DNA from: Candidatus Tityobacter terrigena
GTDB lineage: Bacteria > Vulcanimicrobiota > Vulcanimicrobiia > Vulcanimicrobiales > Vulcanimicrobiaceae
Length of the DNA stretch: 64,000 nucleotides
Direction: 5' to 3'
NCBI GenBank assembly: GCA_003156715.1
Contig: PMHO01000018.1
Coordinates: forward strand, 23,615 to 87,614
The notes below the pieces were generated by a model. It worked only from the letters and a program-made list of their open reading frames with translations, made no database searches and was not told the origin of the DNA. The first letter of the stretch is position 1, and each line of letters opens with the position of its first letter. Of this stretch, positions 54,027 through 64,000 are shown in pieces. The translations under genes were made by a program, and so were the position numbers.

Positions 54027-54722
54027 TCAAACCGCCAAGTAGCGGTGCATCGCTTCGCTGTCGGCCTTGAGTTCGTCGATCGAGCCGTGGGCCATGACCC
54101 GGCCGTTCGAGAGGATGTAGCCGCGGTCCGAGAGGGCCATCGCGACCCGCGCATTCTGCTCGACCAGCAGGATCGTGTTGCCCTCCGCTCGGATGCGCCG
54201 CACGACTTCCTCGACGTTGCGCGCGATCAATGGGGCTAGACCTTCCATGGGTTCGTCGAGCAGAATGATCGCCGGGTTGGCGATCAACGCCCGGGCGATC
54301 GCGAGCATCTGCTGTTCGCCTCCGGACAGCTTAGCGGGCTTGTCGCGGCGCTCACCCAAGACCGGGAAGTACTCGTAGATGCGGCGCTCGGTCCAAGCCC
54401 CCTTGTTGCCCGCGAGCGCGGCCAGGCGCAGGTTTTCGCCGACGGTGAGGTTCGCAAAAATGCGCCGGTCTTCGGGAACGAGCGCTAAGCCCAGTTGGGC
54501 CAGCCGGAACGGCGGCTTGTGAACGATCGTCTGACCGCGAAGGCGAATGGAGCCGCTGCGAACGGTGACCAGGCCCATGATGGCCTTGAGCGTCGTCGAG
54601 CGGCCGCTGCCGTTACGTCCGAGCAGTCCGACGACCTCGCCGTCGTCGACTCCCAGCGACACGTTCTGAAGCACGTGGCTCTTCTCGTAGTATGCGTTGA
54701 CGCCCTCGAGCTCTAGCAGCAT
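54027..54722 (-). CDS. livF: LivF-type ABC transporter ATPase
   Basis: 231 residues. Walker A reads GRNGSGRST, with Arg in place of the usual Lys; LSGGEQQMLAIARAL signature and ILLDEPMEGL Walker B are normal. Some LivF proteins are known with this Arg, so it may still bind ATP, but it should be weaker. It pairs with LivG to drive uptake. The ATG at 54722 is used because the fold starts at once. Confidence 0.9.
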   Translation of the reverse strand: MLLELEGVNAYYEKSHVLQNVSLGVDDGEVVGLLGRNGSGRSTTLKAIMGLVTVRSGSIRLRGQTIVHKPPFRLAQLGLALVPEDRRIFANLTVGENLRLAALAGNKGAWTERRIYEYFPVLGERRDKPAKLSGGEQQMLAIARALIANPAIILLDEPMEGLAPLIARNVEEVVRRIRAEGNTILLVEQNARVAMALSDRGYILSNGRVMAHGSIDELKADSEAMHRYLAV

Positions 54723-54732
54723 CAGCCCGGCC

Positions 54733-55503
54733 TCAATCCAGCCCGCCGAGGTACGCCCGCTGCACGGCGTCGTTGGCACGTATTTCGGCCGGCGTGCCGA
54801 CCGCCAGCAGCCCGCCGGTCTGCATCACCGTAATCGTCGTCGATACCGACATCACGACGTCGATGTCGTGCTCGACGAGCACGATCGTTCGGCCCGGCGT
54901 GATGCGCACGATCAATTCGACGGTGGCGGCCGTTTCGGCCGGCGACATGCCGGCCAGCGGCTCGTCGAGCAAGAGCACTTGGGGATCGCGCGCTACCACG
55001 AGACCAATCTCGAGGCGTCGTTGATCGCCGTGCGAGAGGTTTTCGGCGAGCGTTCCGGCGGCGGCGCCCAGGCCGATCTCGTCGAGCACTTCCTCCGTTC
55101 GCGCTGCGATGCCGGCCATGCGGGAACCGGGAAAAAAGAAATTTGCCTTGCCGTCGAACGCGGCCTGAACCGCCAGGCGAACGTTCTCCTCGACGCTCAA
55201 CTTTGCGAAGATGTTGGTGATCTGAAACGAGCGCGCGATGCCCAGCCGCGCTCGCTCGTAAGGGGGCAAGCGGGTGATGTCGCGGCCCCCAAAGTAGATG
55301 CGTCCCTGGGACGGCGGAAGAAGACCTGACAATAAATTGAAGAGCGTGGTCTTTCCGGCGCCGTTGGGGCCGATGATCGTGCGCACGCCGCCGCTCGGCA
55401 GCTCGAGCGAGACATCGTTAACCGCCTTGAAGCCGGAAAACGAGCGGGTGAGATGCTCGGTCCGAAAACAGTAAGCGGTCGTGCCGGTGTCGGGGCTCGT
55501 CAT
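54733..55503 (-). CDS. livG: LivG-type ABC transporter ATPase
   Basis: 256 residues. Normal Walker A GPNGAGKTT, signature LSHGDQRRLEIG and Walker B VLLLDEPLAGM. The ATG at 55503 overlaps livM by four bases. Second ATPase of the branched-chain amino acid or urea-type transporter. Confidence 0.92.
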   Translation of the reverse strand: MTSPDTGTTAYCFRTEHLTRSFSGFKAVNDVSLELPSGGVRTIIGPNGAGKTTLFNLLSGLLPPSQGRIYFGGRDITRLPPYERARLGIARSFQITNIFAKLSVEENVRLAVQAAFDGKANFFFPGSRMAGIAARTEEVLDEIGLGAAAGTLAENLSHGDQRRLEIGLVVARDPQVLLLDEPLAGMSPAETAATVELIVRITPGRTIVLVEHDIDVVMSVSTTITVMQTGGLLAVGTPAEIRANDAVQRAYLGGLD

Positions 55504-56672
55504 GGGCCGGCTCCGCTTGCGGGCAGCTCGCCCGGCGGGTCGTGGCTTCGGCGCGTGCCTTCGGGGGAGCGCCGGAACATCCGCGCGAGACCGTAACGGC
55601 GCAGGTCGGCGACCATGCCGCCGATGCCGCGCGGCGCCGCCAGGACGAAAAAGACGAAGACTGCGCCGATCGCAGCGGGCCAGTACTTCGTCGCCTGCGA
55701 GACGCTGTTCTGAAGGTCCCAGTAAACGAATGCGCCGATCATCGGTCCCGCGAACGTATAGATTCCGCCGAGCAGCGACATCATGACCACGCGGCCCGAG
55801 TAGTCGACCGAGCCGGCGTCGGGATTGATCGACTGCTGGAGGTACGTCCAAAGCCAGCCGCCCACGGCCGGGAAGAGCGCCGAAAGCACGAATGCGTTCA
55901 CGCGATACTTATCGACGTCGTAGCCTAGAAAGCGCGCGCGCAGTTTGTTTTCGCGAATGGCATGCAGAACCGAACCGAAAGGCGACCGTACGATCCACAG
56001 GTTGACGGCGATCGCGACGAGCGCAACGGCGCCTGCGAAAGCGTACATGTGGGTCGAATCCGCCAGCCACGTGCCGGGGAGCCCCGGCAAGGCGGGCCGG
56101 GCGATCCCTTGCAGTCCGTCCTCGCCGCCCGTTAGATCGCTCCAGCGAAACGTCACGAAAAAGATCACTTGCGCGAACGCAAGGGTGATCATCGAGTAGT
56201 AAATCCCGCTCGAGCGCGGGACGATCAGGCGACCCAGCAACCAGGCCCACAGCGCGGTCAGGCCGAGCGCGAAGAGCAGCGCGACTGCGAGGTTGCCGCC
56301 GCCGCCGAAAGCAACGTGCTGCGGACCGATCGTCACGTCGAAGCCCTTCACATAGAGCGCGGTCGTGTACGCGGCGATCGAGAAGAACATGGCGTGACCG
56401 AAAGACAGCTCGCCGGCGTGTCCGAAAAGCAGGTTGAAGCCGAGCGCGAAGAGGGCAAACACGACGATGGTCGTCGCCAGGTCGACGAAACCGGCGTGCA
56501 GCGGCCAGCGGTTTCCTTGCAGCGGATTAAGATCGAGCGAGCCGCCCGGCATGAAAAGCGGCAGCAGCGCGATCCCGAGCGCAATGAGCGCCAGCTGCCG
56601 CCAAGCGCTCGCGGCTCCCGAGTTTCGAGGGCGGCCCGGCTCGCTCGTCGCCGGGCGATCGGCCAGGGTCAC
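55500..56672 (-). CDS. livM: LivM-type permease
   Basis: 390 residues with about nine to ten hydrophobic segments. The conserved loop RENKLRARFLGYDVDKYRVNAF and GYDV region are LivM marks, with a 30-residue C-terminal cytoplasmic tail. The GTG at 56672 overlaps livH. Confidence 0.9.
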   Translation of the reverse strand: MTLADRPATSEPGRPRNSGAASAWRQLALIALGIALLPLFMPGGSLDLNPLQGNRWPLHAGFVDLATTIVVFALFALGFNLLFGHAGELSFGHAMFFSIAAYTTALYVKGFDVTIGPQHVAFGGGGNLAVALLFALGLTALWAWLLGRLIVPRSSGIYYSMITLAFAQVIFFVTFRWSDLTGGEDGLQGIARPALPGLPGTWLADSTHMYAFAGAVALVAIAVNLWIVRSPFGSVLHAIRENKLRARFLGYDVDKYRVNAFVLSALFPAVGGWLWTYLQQSINPDAGSVDYSGRVVMMSLLGGIYTFAGPMIGAFVYWDLQNSVSQATKYWPAAIGAVFVFFVLAAPRGIGGMVADLRRYGLARMFRRSPEGTRRSHDPPGELPASGAGP

Positions 56673-57616
56673 TCGAAGAGGCCTTCGACCCCGAGAATGC
56701 CGCGCGGCCGCACGAGCAAAATGATGCCCATGATGATGAAGCCCGTAAGCTCGACGGCGGGCGGAGAGATCAGCTCCATCATGCTCGACAGGATGCCGAT
56801 GATCAGACCTCCCGCGACGGCGCCCCAGAACGAGCCGATTCCGCCGACGATCACGATGACGAAGGTCAGAATGATCCACTGCGAACCAAAGCTCGGCGCG
56901 ATAGCGTAGACGGGCGCCGCGAGCGCACCTGCGAGCCCGGCCATGAACGAGCCGATCCCAAAGACGAAGGTGAACATCAGGGGCATGTTGATGCCGAGGA
57001 TTTTCACCATCTCGGCGTCGCGCGTTCCGGCGCGAATGATCATGCCGATGTTGGTCCGGTTGATGAGCAGCCACACCGCGACCAAAATGAAGATCGTCAC
57101 CGCGACCAAGAAAACGTCCTTGTAGACCGGGAATTGGAAGCTGCCGACCGTGATTCCCCAACGTATGGTGTGCCCGAAGAGCGACAGGTTGAGGGGGCGG
57201 AAATTTGCCGGGCCGAGCGTGAGGAAGCCGTTGAGGTACGCCGGCAGCCCGGGATAGCGGACGGCGTCGTCACCCCAAATGCGCCGCACGATCTGCTCGA
57301 AGATCAGCGCCGTGCCGTAGGTCAGCAGCAGCGTGTATTCGGGCAACCGGCGGTAGAGCGGACGGATCAGCGAAGCTTCGAAGAGCATGCCGAAAACGCC
57401 GATGAATGCCGCCGCCAAAAGGATGGACGGCCAAAAGCCCACGATCGGCGCAAAGGTATACGCCAGGTACGCTCCCAGCATGAAGAAGGCGCCATGCGAG
57501 AAGTTGATGACGCCCATTAAACCCAGGATGATGTTGAGGCCGAGCGCCACCAGGATGTAAAGCATGCCGAGCGAGATGCCGTTGAAAAAGAGATCGACGA
57601 CCTGATGGAACAGCAC
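56669..57616 (-). CDS. livH: LivH-type permease
   Basis: 315 residues with about eight membrane segments: GISLGMLYILVALGLNIILG and GVINFSHGAFFMLGAYLA at the start, INRTNIGMIIRAGTRDAEM as the ATPase-facing loop. First gene of the operon. No periplasmic binding protein (LivK) is in the window, so it is encoded elsewhere. Confidence 0.92.
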   Translation of the reverse strand: MLFHQVVDLFFNGISLGMLYILVALGLNIILGLMGVINFSHGAFFMLGAYLAYTFAPIVGFWPSILLAAAFIGVFGMLFEASLIRPLYRRLPEYTLLLTYGTALIFEQIVRRIWGDDAVRYPGLPAYLNGFLTLGPANFRPLNLSLFGHTIRWGITVGSFQFPVYKDVFLVAVTIFILVAVWLLINRTNIGMIIRAGTRDAEMVKILGINMPLMFTFVFGIGSFMAGLAGALAAPVYAIAPSFGSQWIILTFVIVIVGGIGSFWGAVAGGLIIGILSSMMELISPPAVELTGFIIMGIILLVRPRGILGVEGLFE

Positions 57617-57924
57617 GTTCCCGCGCGCTTTCGGCGAGGCGCCGCAAACCCTTCCCGTCCTCGAGCCAGGCGCGGCGTCGGGCGGGCGAGCTTTTCGTCT
57701 GATTCCTGGGAGCCATTGCGACGGTTAGCTGCCGGAGCCGGCGCCCCGCCCCGGCAGGGCGGAGTCCCGAACGAAACTATTCGGAACGCTTCGTCTGTTA
57801 ATCAGACATACGGCCGGGGACGAAAGTGGCCGACAAAGGGTACAATGGAAGCAGGCCCCGGTAATGTCGAGGCTGAGCGTGCCGGAGCTGTTTAGAGGCA
57901 GGCGCGTAGGGAGTCATATCAAGC
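57617..57924. other. Divergent liv / clpC intergenic region
   Basis: 308 bases with no gene. It holds an inverted repeat at 57793-57807 and a possible -10 TACAAT (57841-57846) for clpC. No CIRCE or CtsR box is seen. Confidence 0.5.
57793..57807. promoter_or_regulatory. Inverted repeat between livH and clpC
   Basis: GTCTG-TTAAT-CAGAC, a perfect 5-bp dyad around an AT centre, the form of a TetR- or MarR-type operator. Which of the two divergent genes it controls is unknown. Confidence 0.4.
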
Positions 57925-60426
57925 ATGTCAATGTGGGAACCGTTTACCGAACGAGCGCGCCGGAGTATTGTCCTAGCGCAAGAAGAAGCGCAGCGTCTCG
58001 GCAATAACTACATCGGAACCGAGCACATTCTGCTCGGCATCATCTCTGAAGGAGAGAGCCTCGCGGCCAAGGTCCTCGAGACGCTGGGCGTCAATCTAGC
58101 GAAAGTTCGGCAGGAGGTCGAGGCAATCGTCGGGCGCGGCGGTCAGACCGTCCAACAGGAGATGGTCTTCACGCCCCGAGCGAAGCGCGTCATCGAATTA
58201 GCCTTCGAAGAGGCTCGTCAGCTCAACCACAACTATATCGGCACCGAGCACTTGCTGCTCGGGCTGATCCGTGAAGGCGAGGGCGTAGCTGCCCGTGTGC
58301 TGACCAACCTCGGCGTCGACCCGGCCAAGGTGCGCGTCCAAACCACGTCGCTGCTCGGCGCGGAAGGGCAGCCCGTTGCTCCCAAGGGCAAATCGAAGAC
58401 TCCAACGCTGGACGCCTACGGTCGCGACCTGACCACGCTGGCGCGCGACAACAAGCTCGATCCCGTCATCGGGCGCTCGAACGAGATCGAGCGCGTGATC
58501 CAAATTCTCTCGCGCCGGACCAAGAACAATCCGGCGCTCATCGGTGAACCGGGCGTGGGCAAGACCGCAATCGCTGAAGGCTTAGCGCAACGCGTCATCA
58601 AGGGCGAGGTTCCCGAGCCGCTGCGCGAGCGGCGCGTGATCACGCTCGACCTCGCGGGCTTGGTCGCCGGTACGAAGTATCGCGGTGAGTTCGAAGAGCG
58701 CATGAAGCGGGTCATGGACGAGATCCGGGCGGCCGCGGGCGAAATCATCCTCTTCATCGACGAACTGCACACGCTCGTCGGGGCCGGCGCAGCCGAGGGC
58801 GCGATCGACGCATCCAATATCATCAAGCCTGCGCTAGCGCGCGGCGAGCTGCAATGCATCGGGGCGACGACCCTCAACGAGTTCCGCAAGCACATCGAAA
58901 AAGATGCAGCGCTGGAGCGGCGCTTCCAGCCGATCATGGTCGGCGAGCCCACCGTTGAAGAAACGATCGAGATCCTCAAGGGCCTGCGCGATCGCTACGA
59001 AGCGCATCACAAGGTGACGATCACGGACGAGGCCTTGGCTGCCGCGGCCAAACTCAGCGACCGCTACATCAGCGACCGCTTCTTGCCCGACAAGGCCGTC
59101 GATCTCGTCGACGAGGCCAGTTCCCGCGTTCGCTTGCAGGCGACGCTGCCGCCTCAGGAAATCCGCGACATCGAGACGCAGATTCGCAAGATCAAAGCCG
59201 AAAAGGAAGCGGTCGTCAAGCTGCAAGAGTTCGAGAAGGCAGCCTCGATCCGCGATCGTGAAGAGAAGCTGCGCCTGGAGAAGCAGCGCCTCGAGCAGGA
59301 GTGGCAGGACCGAAAGGCGACCGCCGACCGCACCCTCAAAGTGACCGAGGCCGACATCGCCTACATCGTGTCCTCGTGGACCCGCATCCCGGTTTCCAAG
59401 CTCGCGGAGGCCGAGACGGCCAAGCTGCTTTCCATGAAGGAACAGCTGCACAAGCGGGTGATCGGGCAAGACGAGTCGATCGAGGTCGTCACGCGCGCCA
59501 TTCGCCGCTCACGGGCAGGCTTGAAGAATCCCAAACGTCCGATCGGTTCGTTCATCTTCCTCGGGCCGACCGGGGTCGGCAAGACCGAAGTCGCGCGCAG
59601 TCTTGCCGAGTACCTCTTCGACGACGCGGAGTCGATGATCCGCATCGACATGTCGGAGTACATGGAGAAGTATGCCGTCTCGCGGCTCGTCGGAGCACCT
59701 CCCGGTTACGTTGGTTACGAAGAAGGCGGGCAGCTCACCGAGGCGGTACGGCGCCGTCCCTATTGCGTCGTTCTCCTCGACGAGATCGAGAAAGCGCACC
59801 CGGACGTCTTCAACCTGCTCTTGCAAGTCCTCGAGGACGGTCGCCTGACCGATTCTCAGGGCCGCGTCGTCGATTTCAAGAACTCGGTCATCATCATGAC
59901 CTCTAATGTCGGGGCGACCGGCATGCAGACGATCACCGAAATCGGCTTCCGCCCTCAGAAGACCACCGGCGAAGCCGATCAGGCGGCGTACGAGAAGATG
60001 AAGAACAAGGTGCTCGACGAGGTCAAGCACACCTTCCGGCCCGAGTTCCTCAATCGTGTCGACGAGGTTGTCGTCTTCCATCAGCTCAGCCGGGCTCAGA
60101 TCGAGCAGATCGTCGGCCTCGAACTCGAGAAAGTCATCCGCGAGGTCCGGGCGCAAGACATGTACCTCGAGGTGACCGAGGACGCCAAGGTGCTGCTGGC
60201 CCGCAAGGGTTGGGATCCGCAGTTCGGCGCGCGGCCGCTGCGTCGCGCGATCCAGCGCGAAGTCGAAGACGAGCTGGCCGAGGAACTGCTCAAGGGCAAC
60301 TTCACGAGCGGCGACCGCATCCTGGCCGAAACGGATCCGGACAAGCCGGAAAAACTGCGCTTCTCGAAGATTCCGTCGGTCGAGCCGCCCGCGCCGACGG
60401 CGCAGGAGCTCACTGCTTCATCTTGA
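57925..60426 (+). CDS. clpC: ClpC-type Clp protease ATPase
   Basis: 833 residues. Two N-terminal Clp repeats, AAA1 with Walker A GEPGVGKT (about 207), a middle segment that contains a UVR-like stretch ([19 protein letters not shown]), and AAA2 with Walker A GPTGVGKT (about 547). It unfolds proteins for ClpP in the cytoplasm. Its stop overlaps the start of the next gene as TTGA. Confidence 0.95.
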   Translation: MSMWEPFTERARRSIVLAQEEAQRLGNNYIGTEHILLGIISEGESLAAKVLETLGVNLAKVRQEVEAIVGRGGQTVQQEMVFTPRAKRVIELAFEEARQLNHNYIGTEHLLLGLIREGEGVAARVLTNLGVDPAKVRVQTTSLLGAEGQPVAPKGKSKTPTLDAYGRDLTTLARDNKLDPVIGRSNEIERVIQILSRRTKNNPALIGEPGVGKTAIAEGLAQRVIKGEVPEPLRERRVITLDLAGLVAGTKYRGEFEERMKRVMDEIRAAAGEIILFIDELHTLVGAGAAEGAIDASNIIKPALARGELQCIGATTLNEFRKHIEKDAALERRFQPIMVGEPTVEETIEILKGLRDRYEAHHKVTITDEALAAAAKLSDRYISDRFLPDKAVDLVDEASSRVRLQATLPPQEIRDIETQIRKIKAEKEAVVKLQEFEKAASIRDREEKLRLEKQRLEQEWQDRKATADRTLKVTEADIAYIVSSWTRIPVSKLAEAETAKLLSMKEQLHKRVIGQDESIEVVTRAIRRSRAGLKNPKRPIGSFIFLGPTGVGKTEVARSLAEYLFDDAESMIRIDMSEYMEKYAVSRLVGAPPGYVGYEEGGQLTEAVRRRPYCVVLLDEIEKAHPDVFNLLLQVLEDGRLTDSQGRVVDFKNSVIIMTSNVGATGMQTITEIGFRPQKTTGEADQAAYEKMKNKVLDEVKHTFRPEFLNRVDEVVVFHQLSRAQIEQIVGLELEKVIREVRAQDMYLEVTEDAKVLLARKGWDPQFGARPLRRAIQREVEDELAEELLKGNFTSGDRILAETDPDKPEKLRFSKIPSVEPPAPTAQELTASS

Positions 60427-63400
60427 CCCCGTTTGCGACGTGGCGGGCGCGGCTGCCCGCCACGATCGGATCGTGGTTCGCCCGCGATCTGGTTCGCAGC
60501 GCGCTCGCCTTCGTTGAGGACGGGCGCGTCGTTCTGCGCGTCGTCGAAGACGGCAAGGTCGAAGCGCTGGTTCGCGACCCTCGCGGCCAGCGAACGGTCG
60601 CGATCGAATGGGGCAGCGGCACCGGACCGCTCGCGCTGCGGGCGGTTTGTTCGTGCGGCGGCAGCGGAATTTGCGAGCACGTGGTCGCGGCGCTCGAAGC
60701 CGTCCGCTCGCAGACCGAGATCGACGCGGCGACCCCGGCCGACGACGTCGATCTAAGCTGGTTGCCGGTCCCGCGGCTTGATTCGCGCCAACAGCGCGCG
60801 CGCTGCGTTTGGCCGGTGTTCTCTTCGCCGGATGGGGCGGCGCTGGTTGCGACCCTCGTTTTGGATTCGCCGCGGCTCAAGGGCGCGGTACGCGATGCCG
60901 AGGCCATCGTCGCCATGATGGATGCGTCACCGGTCGACGATTGGGACGAACTGGACCGCGAGCTGATGCGCGAAGAGTCGGTGCTCGAAGCGTTTGCGGG
61001 GCGCACTGGCGCGCGTGCGTTGGCGCGTGCGCTTTTCCGCCTCGCTCGCCATCCACGGCTACGCTTCGACGACGCGCCTGGCGAAGGCCGTCATCCTTCC
61101 GAGTTGCCCGAATTCAGCATCGATCTGCGCGGCCTCGCTTTGCGCGCAACGCGGCATGGCGACGGTTTCTTGCCGGTGTTCGAAACCTTTGACGGGCAGA
61201 CCATCTCTGCCAAGGCGGCGCTGCTGCTCGACGGGCCGCCCGTTTGGATCTCGACGCGCCGCGCAGCCTATCTGATCGACGGCTCGTTCGACGCAAAGAA
61301 GGCAATTGAGGTTGCGCGCGCTTCGAACGGCGTAGCCGAGAACGCGGCGACCCGCCTATCGGCTCGCACGATCGCCCGGGTCGCGCCGTATTTGCCGGCC
61401 CCGGAGCGCGCGTCGCTCGGCATCGCCGATGCCGGCGACCCGACGGCGGAGGCCGCTTTCGGTTGGGTGTCGGGGGCGCTCGTCGCCGCCTTGACGTTCA
61501 TCGATCGCGCGACCGGCGCCCGTGCGCCATATGGCGCGCTCGGCGCGATCGCGACGCACGAAGGCGGCTACGTGCGTTTCGGGGCCGAACAGGCGGCGGC
61601 GCTGCGCGGCCGCCTTCTCGATGCCGGCTTCGTCCCGCGCTCGACCGATGGTTTTGCCCTGCACGGGCCGGATCGTGCGGCGGCATTCGTCCGGGAGACG
61701 TTGCCCGCTTGGAGCGACTTGGCTTACCGCCTCGATCCTGGGCTGCGGGACATCGCGCACGGCTCGAGCGAGCTCGACTTCAACGTCTCCGCGCGGCGCG
61801 CGAGCCCTGATTCCGATTGGTTCGAGCTGACCGTCGACGTTTTCGTCGGCGCGGGCGATGCGCTCAGCCAAAAGGAACTGTCGGCGCTGCTCTCGGGCAA
61901 CGGGCGCTACGCCGAGGTACGCGGCAAACTGGTCGACATTGCGAAGTTCCGCGAACGTAACGCGCTGCTGCAGGATCTTTCGGAACGCAAGCGTACCGGG
62001 TTTGCCGCCTTGCTCGCGCTGCGTGATGAGCTTCACGATAGCTTCTCCGCCGTTTCGCTGCCGCCCGAGGTCGAGCAGCTGCGCGAAAAGATGCGAAACT
62101 TTCAGGGCATTCCGAGCGTCGAGCCGCCTGCGCTCACGAATGGCCGGTTGCGTTCGTACCAGGAGCGCGGCCTCGACTTTCTGGCCTACCTTTCGGAATT
62201 CGGATTCGGCGGGATCTTGGCCGACGAGATGGGCCTGGGCAAGACGATTCAGGTCATCAGCTACCTTTTGCGCAGGCGCCTGCTACAAGGGCCCGCACCG
62301 GCCCTGGTGATCGCCCCGACGTCGGTGACGCACACGTGGCAAAACGAGATCGCGCGCTTTGCCCCGGAGCTCAAGACGCTGCGGCTGCACTCGGGCAGCG
62401 ACCGCGCGGCGCGCTACGACGAAGTGCCGGAGAGCGACGTCGTCATCACCTCCTACGCACTGGCGCGCTTGGACGCAGAACAACTTGCGAAGTACCGTTT
62501 CCGCTCGTTGATCCTCGACGAGGCGCAGAACGCCAAGAATCCGTCCTCACAAATCGCACGGGTCGTGCGTGCGCTGCGGGCCGATCACCGGCTGGCGCTG
62601 ACCGGCACGCCGGTCGAGAATTCGCTGCGCGATCTATGGGCGATCTTCGCCTTCGTCGAACCGGGATTGCTCGGCAGCGAGGCATCGTTCAGGCGCCGCT
62701 TCGAAGGTCCGATCGCCGACAACGATCCCAAGGCGACCGCCCTGCTCCGTTCGCGCCTCGAGCCGTTCCTTTTGCGACGGACCAAGGAAGACGTCGCTCC
62801 CGAGCTTCCCGACCGGACGGAAGTCACGCTCGAGAGCGACCTCTCGCCGCTGCAGCGGCGGCTCTATCGCGGCGTTGCCGAGGCCGCGCGCCGCGAGCTT
62901 TTCGCGCTCGTCGACCGGAAAGGCGTCGAAAATTCGACCATTCACGTGCTGGCGGCACTGACGCGGCTGCGCCAAATCTGCGCGCATCCCGGCTTGCTTT
63001 TCGCGGAGTATCGAGAGACGCCCGACGCCAGCGCCAAATTCGAGGCGTTTCTCGAAACCGTCGACGAGGTGCTCTCGGGCAACCATCGCGTGCTCGTGTT
63101 CAGCGCCTTTGCCTCGATGCTGCGCATCATGCGCGTCGAACTCGAGCGGCGCGGCATCCCGTTTGGCTACCTCGACGGATCGACCAAAGATCGTGACCGG
63201 CAAGAGGAAGTGGCTCGCTTCATGCAGCCGGACGGTCCGCCGCTGTTTCTTTGCTCGCTCAAAGCAGGCGGCGTAGGCTTAACGCTGACGGCCGCCGATT
63301 ACGTGATCCTGTACGATCCGTGGTGGAATCCTGCGGTCGAGCGGCAGGCGATCGACCGAACCCATCGGATCGGTCAGCATCGGGCGGTCACGGCCTATCG

Positions 63401-63551
63401 CTTGGTGACCAGCGGAACCGTCGAGGAGAAGATCCGCACGCTGGCCGAGCGTAAGGCCAGCTTGTCGAAGCAGATCATCAAGGCCGACGGCGTGCTCGCT
63501 AAATCGCTGACGCGCGAAGATCTCGAATTACTGCTTGCGGATCCCGATTGA
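60423..63551 (+). CDS. SWIM zinc-finger SNF2/Rad54-family helicase
   Basis: 1042 residues from the TTG at 60423. A SWIM zinc finger ([12 protein letters not shown], about 77-88), a long middle region, and a SNF2 ATPase: motif I DEMGLGKT (about 601), DEAQ (about 699), and the C-lobe with [13 protein letters not shown] and RTHRIGQ (about 978). DNA translocase, possible roles in transcription recycling or repair. Translationally coupled to clpC, which is an unusual partner. Confidence 0.88.
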   Translation: MTPFATWRARLPATIGSWFARDLVRSALAFVEDGRVVLRVVEDGKVEALVRDPRGQRTVAIEWGSGTGPLALRAVCSCGGSGICEHVVAALEAVRSQTEIDAATPADDVDLSWLPVPRLDSRQQRARCVWPVFSSPDGAALVATLVLDSPRLKGAVRDAEAIVAMMDASPVDDWDELDRELMREESVLEAFAGRTGARALARALFRLARHPRLRFDDAPGEGRHPSELPEFSIDLRGLALRATRHGDGFLPVFETFDGQTISAKAALLLDGPPVWISTRRAAYLIDGSFDAKKAIEVARASNGVAENAATRLSARTIARVAPYLPAPERASLGIADAGDPTAEAAFGWVSGALVAALTFIDRATGARAPYGALGAIATHEGGYVRFGAEQAAALRGRLLDAGFVPRSTDGFALHGPDRAAAFVRETLPAWSDLAYRLDPGLRDIAHGSSELDFNVSARRASPDSDWFELTVDVFVGAGDALSQKELSALLSGNGRYAEVRGKLVDIAKFRERNALLQDLSERKRTGFAALLALRDELHDSFSAVSLPPEVEQLREKMRNFQGIPSVEPPALTNGRLRSYQERGLDFLAYLSEFGFGGILADEMGLGKTIQVISYLLRRRLLQGPAPALVIAPTSVTHTWQNEIARFAPELKTLRLHSGSDRAARYDEVPESDVVITSYALARLDAEQLAKYRFRSLILDEAQNAKNPSSQIARVVRALRADHRLALTGTPVENSLRDLWAIFAFVEPGLLGSEASFRRRFEGPIADNDPKATALLRSRLEPFLLRRTKEDVAPELPDRTEVTLESDLSPLQRRLYRGVAEAARRELFALVDRKGVENSTIHVLAALTRLRQICAHPGLLFAEYRETPDASAKFEAFLETVDEVLSGNHRVLVFSAFASMLRIMRVELERRGIPFGYLDGSTKDRDRQEEVARFMQPDGPPLFLCSLKAGGVGLTLTAADYVILYDPWWNPAVERQAIDRTHRIGQHRAVTAYRLVTSGTVEEKIRTLAERKASLSKQIIKADGVLAKSLTREDLELLLADPD

Positions 63552-63562
63552 ACGTTGGTCAT

Positions 63563-63787
63563 TTAATACTGAATCTTGGGACCCCAACCGTTGAAGTCGC
63601 GTAACGGATTTGGATACATCGGGACCGTTGGGCGTGTCGTTTGGGGGTTCCCGATCGAGCGGGGCTTGATCATTTTTTCGAGCCTCCTTCGGACTCGTTG
63701 CTTGATATAGACCGCGGCAACATGGAAAGTTTCGGACGGCCCGTCGATGCTGCGTTTGCGGGGATTTAGCGGCCCTCTAGCGGGCAC
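63563..63787 (-). CDS. Doubtful short ORF
   Basis: 74 residues from a GTG, or 36 from an internal ATG. Basic, with a Pro/Asn-rich end (NPLRDFNGWGPKIQY). No family and no clear ribosome site. Listed because the gap is otherwise empty. Confidence 0.2.
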   Translation of the reverse strand: MPARGPLNPRKRSIDGPSETFHVAAVYIKQRVRRRLEKMIKPRSIGNPQTTRPTVPMYPNPLRDFNGWGPKIQY

Positions 63788-63832
63788 TTTTCGGCTCAGT
63801 AATACGGTACTCGAAGAAGGAGCTCAGCTGCA

Positions 63833-63849
63833 ACTACTTAAATAGTAGT
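63833..63849. promoter_or_regulatory. Inverted repeat upstream of the terminal lipoprotein
   Basis: ACTACT-TAAAT-AGTAGT, perfect 6-bp arms around an AT-rich centre, 87 bases before the ATG at 63936. It has the shape of a repressor site. Confidence 0.4.
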
Positions 63850-63935
63850 ACATGGTCTCCAGTCCGTCAAGGGGATCGTTCAATCGCACTTAAACGAGCG
63901 CGTACGCAGATCCCGGCATCGAGGAGAGTGCTCTG

Positions 63936-64000
63936 ATGCGTTTTGCAAGAATTTTATCGCTCGGCGTTCCCATGGTTATCGCCTTGGCAGCGGGTTGCTC
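63936..64000 (+). CDS. Lipoprotein, 3' end beyond the window
   Basis: Only 21 residues are in the window: MRFARILSLGVPMVIALAAG followed by Cys. This is a complete lipoprotein signal peptide with lipobox LAAGC. GAGGAGAG lies a few bases upstream of the ATG. The mature protein is not visible. Confidence 0.75.
   Translation, partial: MRFARILSLGVPMVIALAAGC

Larger units (their letters stand above)
63552..63935. other. Gene-poor stretch before the terminal lipoprotein
   Basis: 384 bases. The only items are a weak minus-strand short ORF (63563-63787) and a perfect inverted repeat at 63833-63849. No promoter pair was called with confidence. Confidence 0.35.

Noticed and set aside
1..64000. CRISPR arrays or defence islands
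   Set aside because: No array of regularly spaced repeats was seen, and no nuclease, restriction or toxin-antitoxin pair was recognised in the window.

Overview
The window reads like a chromosomal contig of a high-GC, diderm-type bacterium with tightly packed operons, frequent GTG and TTG starts and many secreted proteins and lipoproteins. A Gram-negative style peptidoglycan recycling set next to a ClpC-type Clp ATPase, together with secreted beta-propeller and YadA-like/S74 proteins, would fit Candidatus Eremiobacterota (WPS-2) or a neighbouring phylum. That assignment is inference; there is no rRNA in the window.

Layout. 1-2100: right end of an integrative element (tyrosine integrase, one cargo gene, a 3' piece of tRNA-Asn as attachment site, then the tRNA's own terminator). 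2.6-6.4 kb: secreted propeller protein, a cytochrome c and a PQQ alcohol dehydrogenase with the lanthanide-type Asp pair, and a decayed acyl-CoA dehydrogenase fragment. 6.4-13.1 kb: a FadR-type regulator divergent from a five-gene B12 mutase operon whose large subunit has the Ile/Asp signature of 2-hydroxyisobutyryl-CoA mutase. It comes with a CoA ligase, a MeaB-type chaperone and a HIBCH-like hydrolase, and a perfect FadR-type operator overlaps its promoter. 13.1-23.5 kb: two secreted repeat proteins, HD-GYP and GGDEF-EAL c-di-GMP enzymes, a MalT/LuxR-type regulator, a CAP protein and small ORFs. 23.7-31.5 kb: pyrophosphatase, an acyl-CoA dehydrogenase and a homogentisate operon (MBL protein, FAD monooxygenase, DUF2783 protein, HmgA, FahA). 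31.5-34.6 kb: VOC protein, secreted trypsin-like protease and small secreted or hypothetical proteins. 34.6-41.7 kb: peptidoglycan/MurNAc recycling operon (NagZ, serine hydrolase, AnmK, BadF-type sugar kinase, MurQ, DUF4127). 41.7-42.3 kb: PadR regulator with its own operator. 42.3-47.2 kb: fabI, an AccE-like small subunit, biotin carboxylase/BCCP, methylmalonyl-CoA mutase large subunit and epimerase (propionyl-CoA to succinyl-CoA). 47.3-51.6 kb: two lipoproteins and an operon of CoxG, MobA-like, DUF59 and acyl-CoA carboxylase carboxyltransferase. 51.9-57.6 kb: S53 protease, then livHMGF plus a MaoC-like gene. 57.9-63.6 kb: clpC translationally coupled to a SWIM-SNF2 helicase. The window ends inside a new lipoprotein gene.

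Together the metabolic genes describe an aerobic heterotroph that funnels alcohols, branched or hydroxylated short acids, amino acids (Liv transporter) and aromatics (homogentisate) into acyl-CoAs and the TCA cycle through B12 mutases. The strongest candidate for something not described before is the 2-hydroxyisobutyryl-CoA mutase operon with its visible operator, beside a lanthanide-signature alcohol dehydrogenase.
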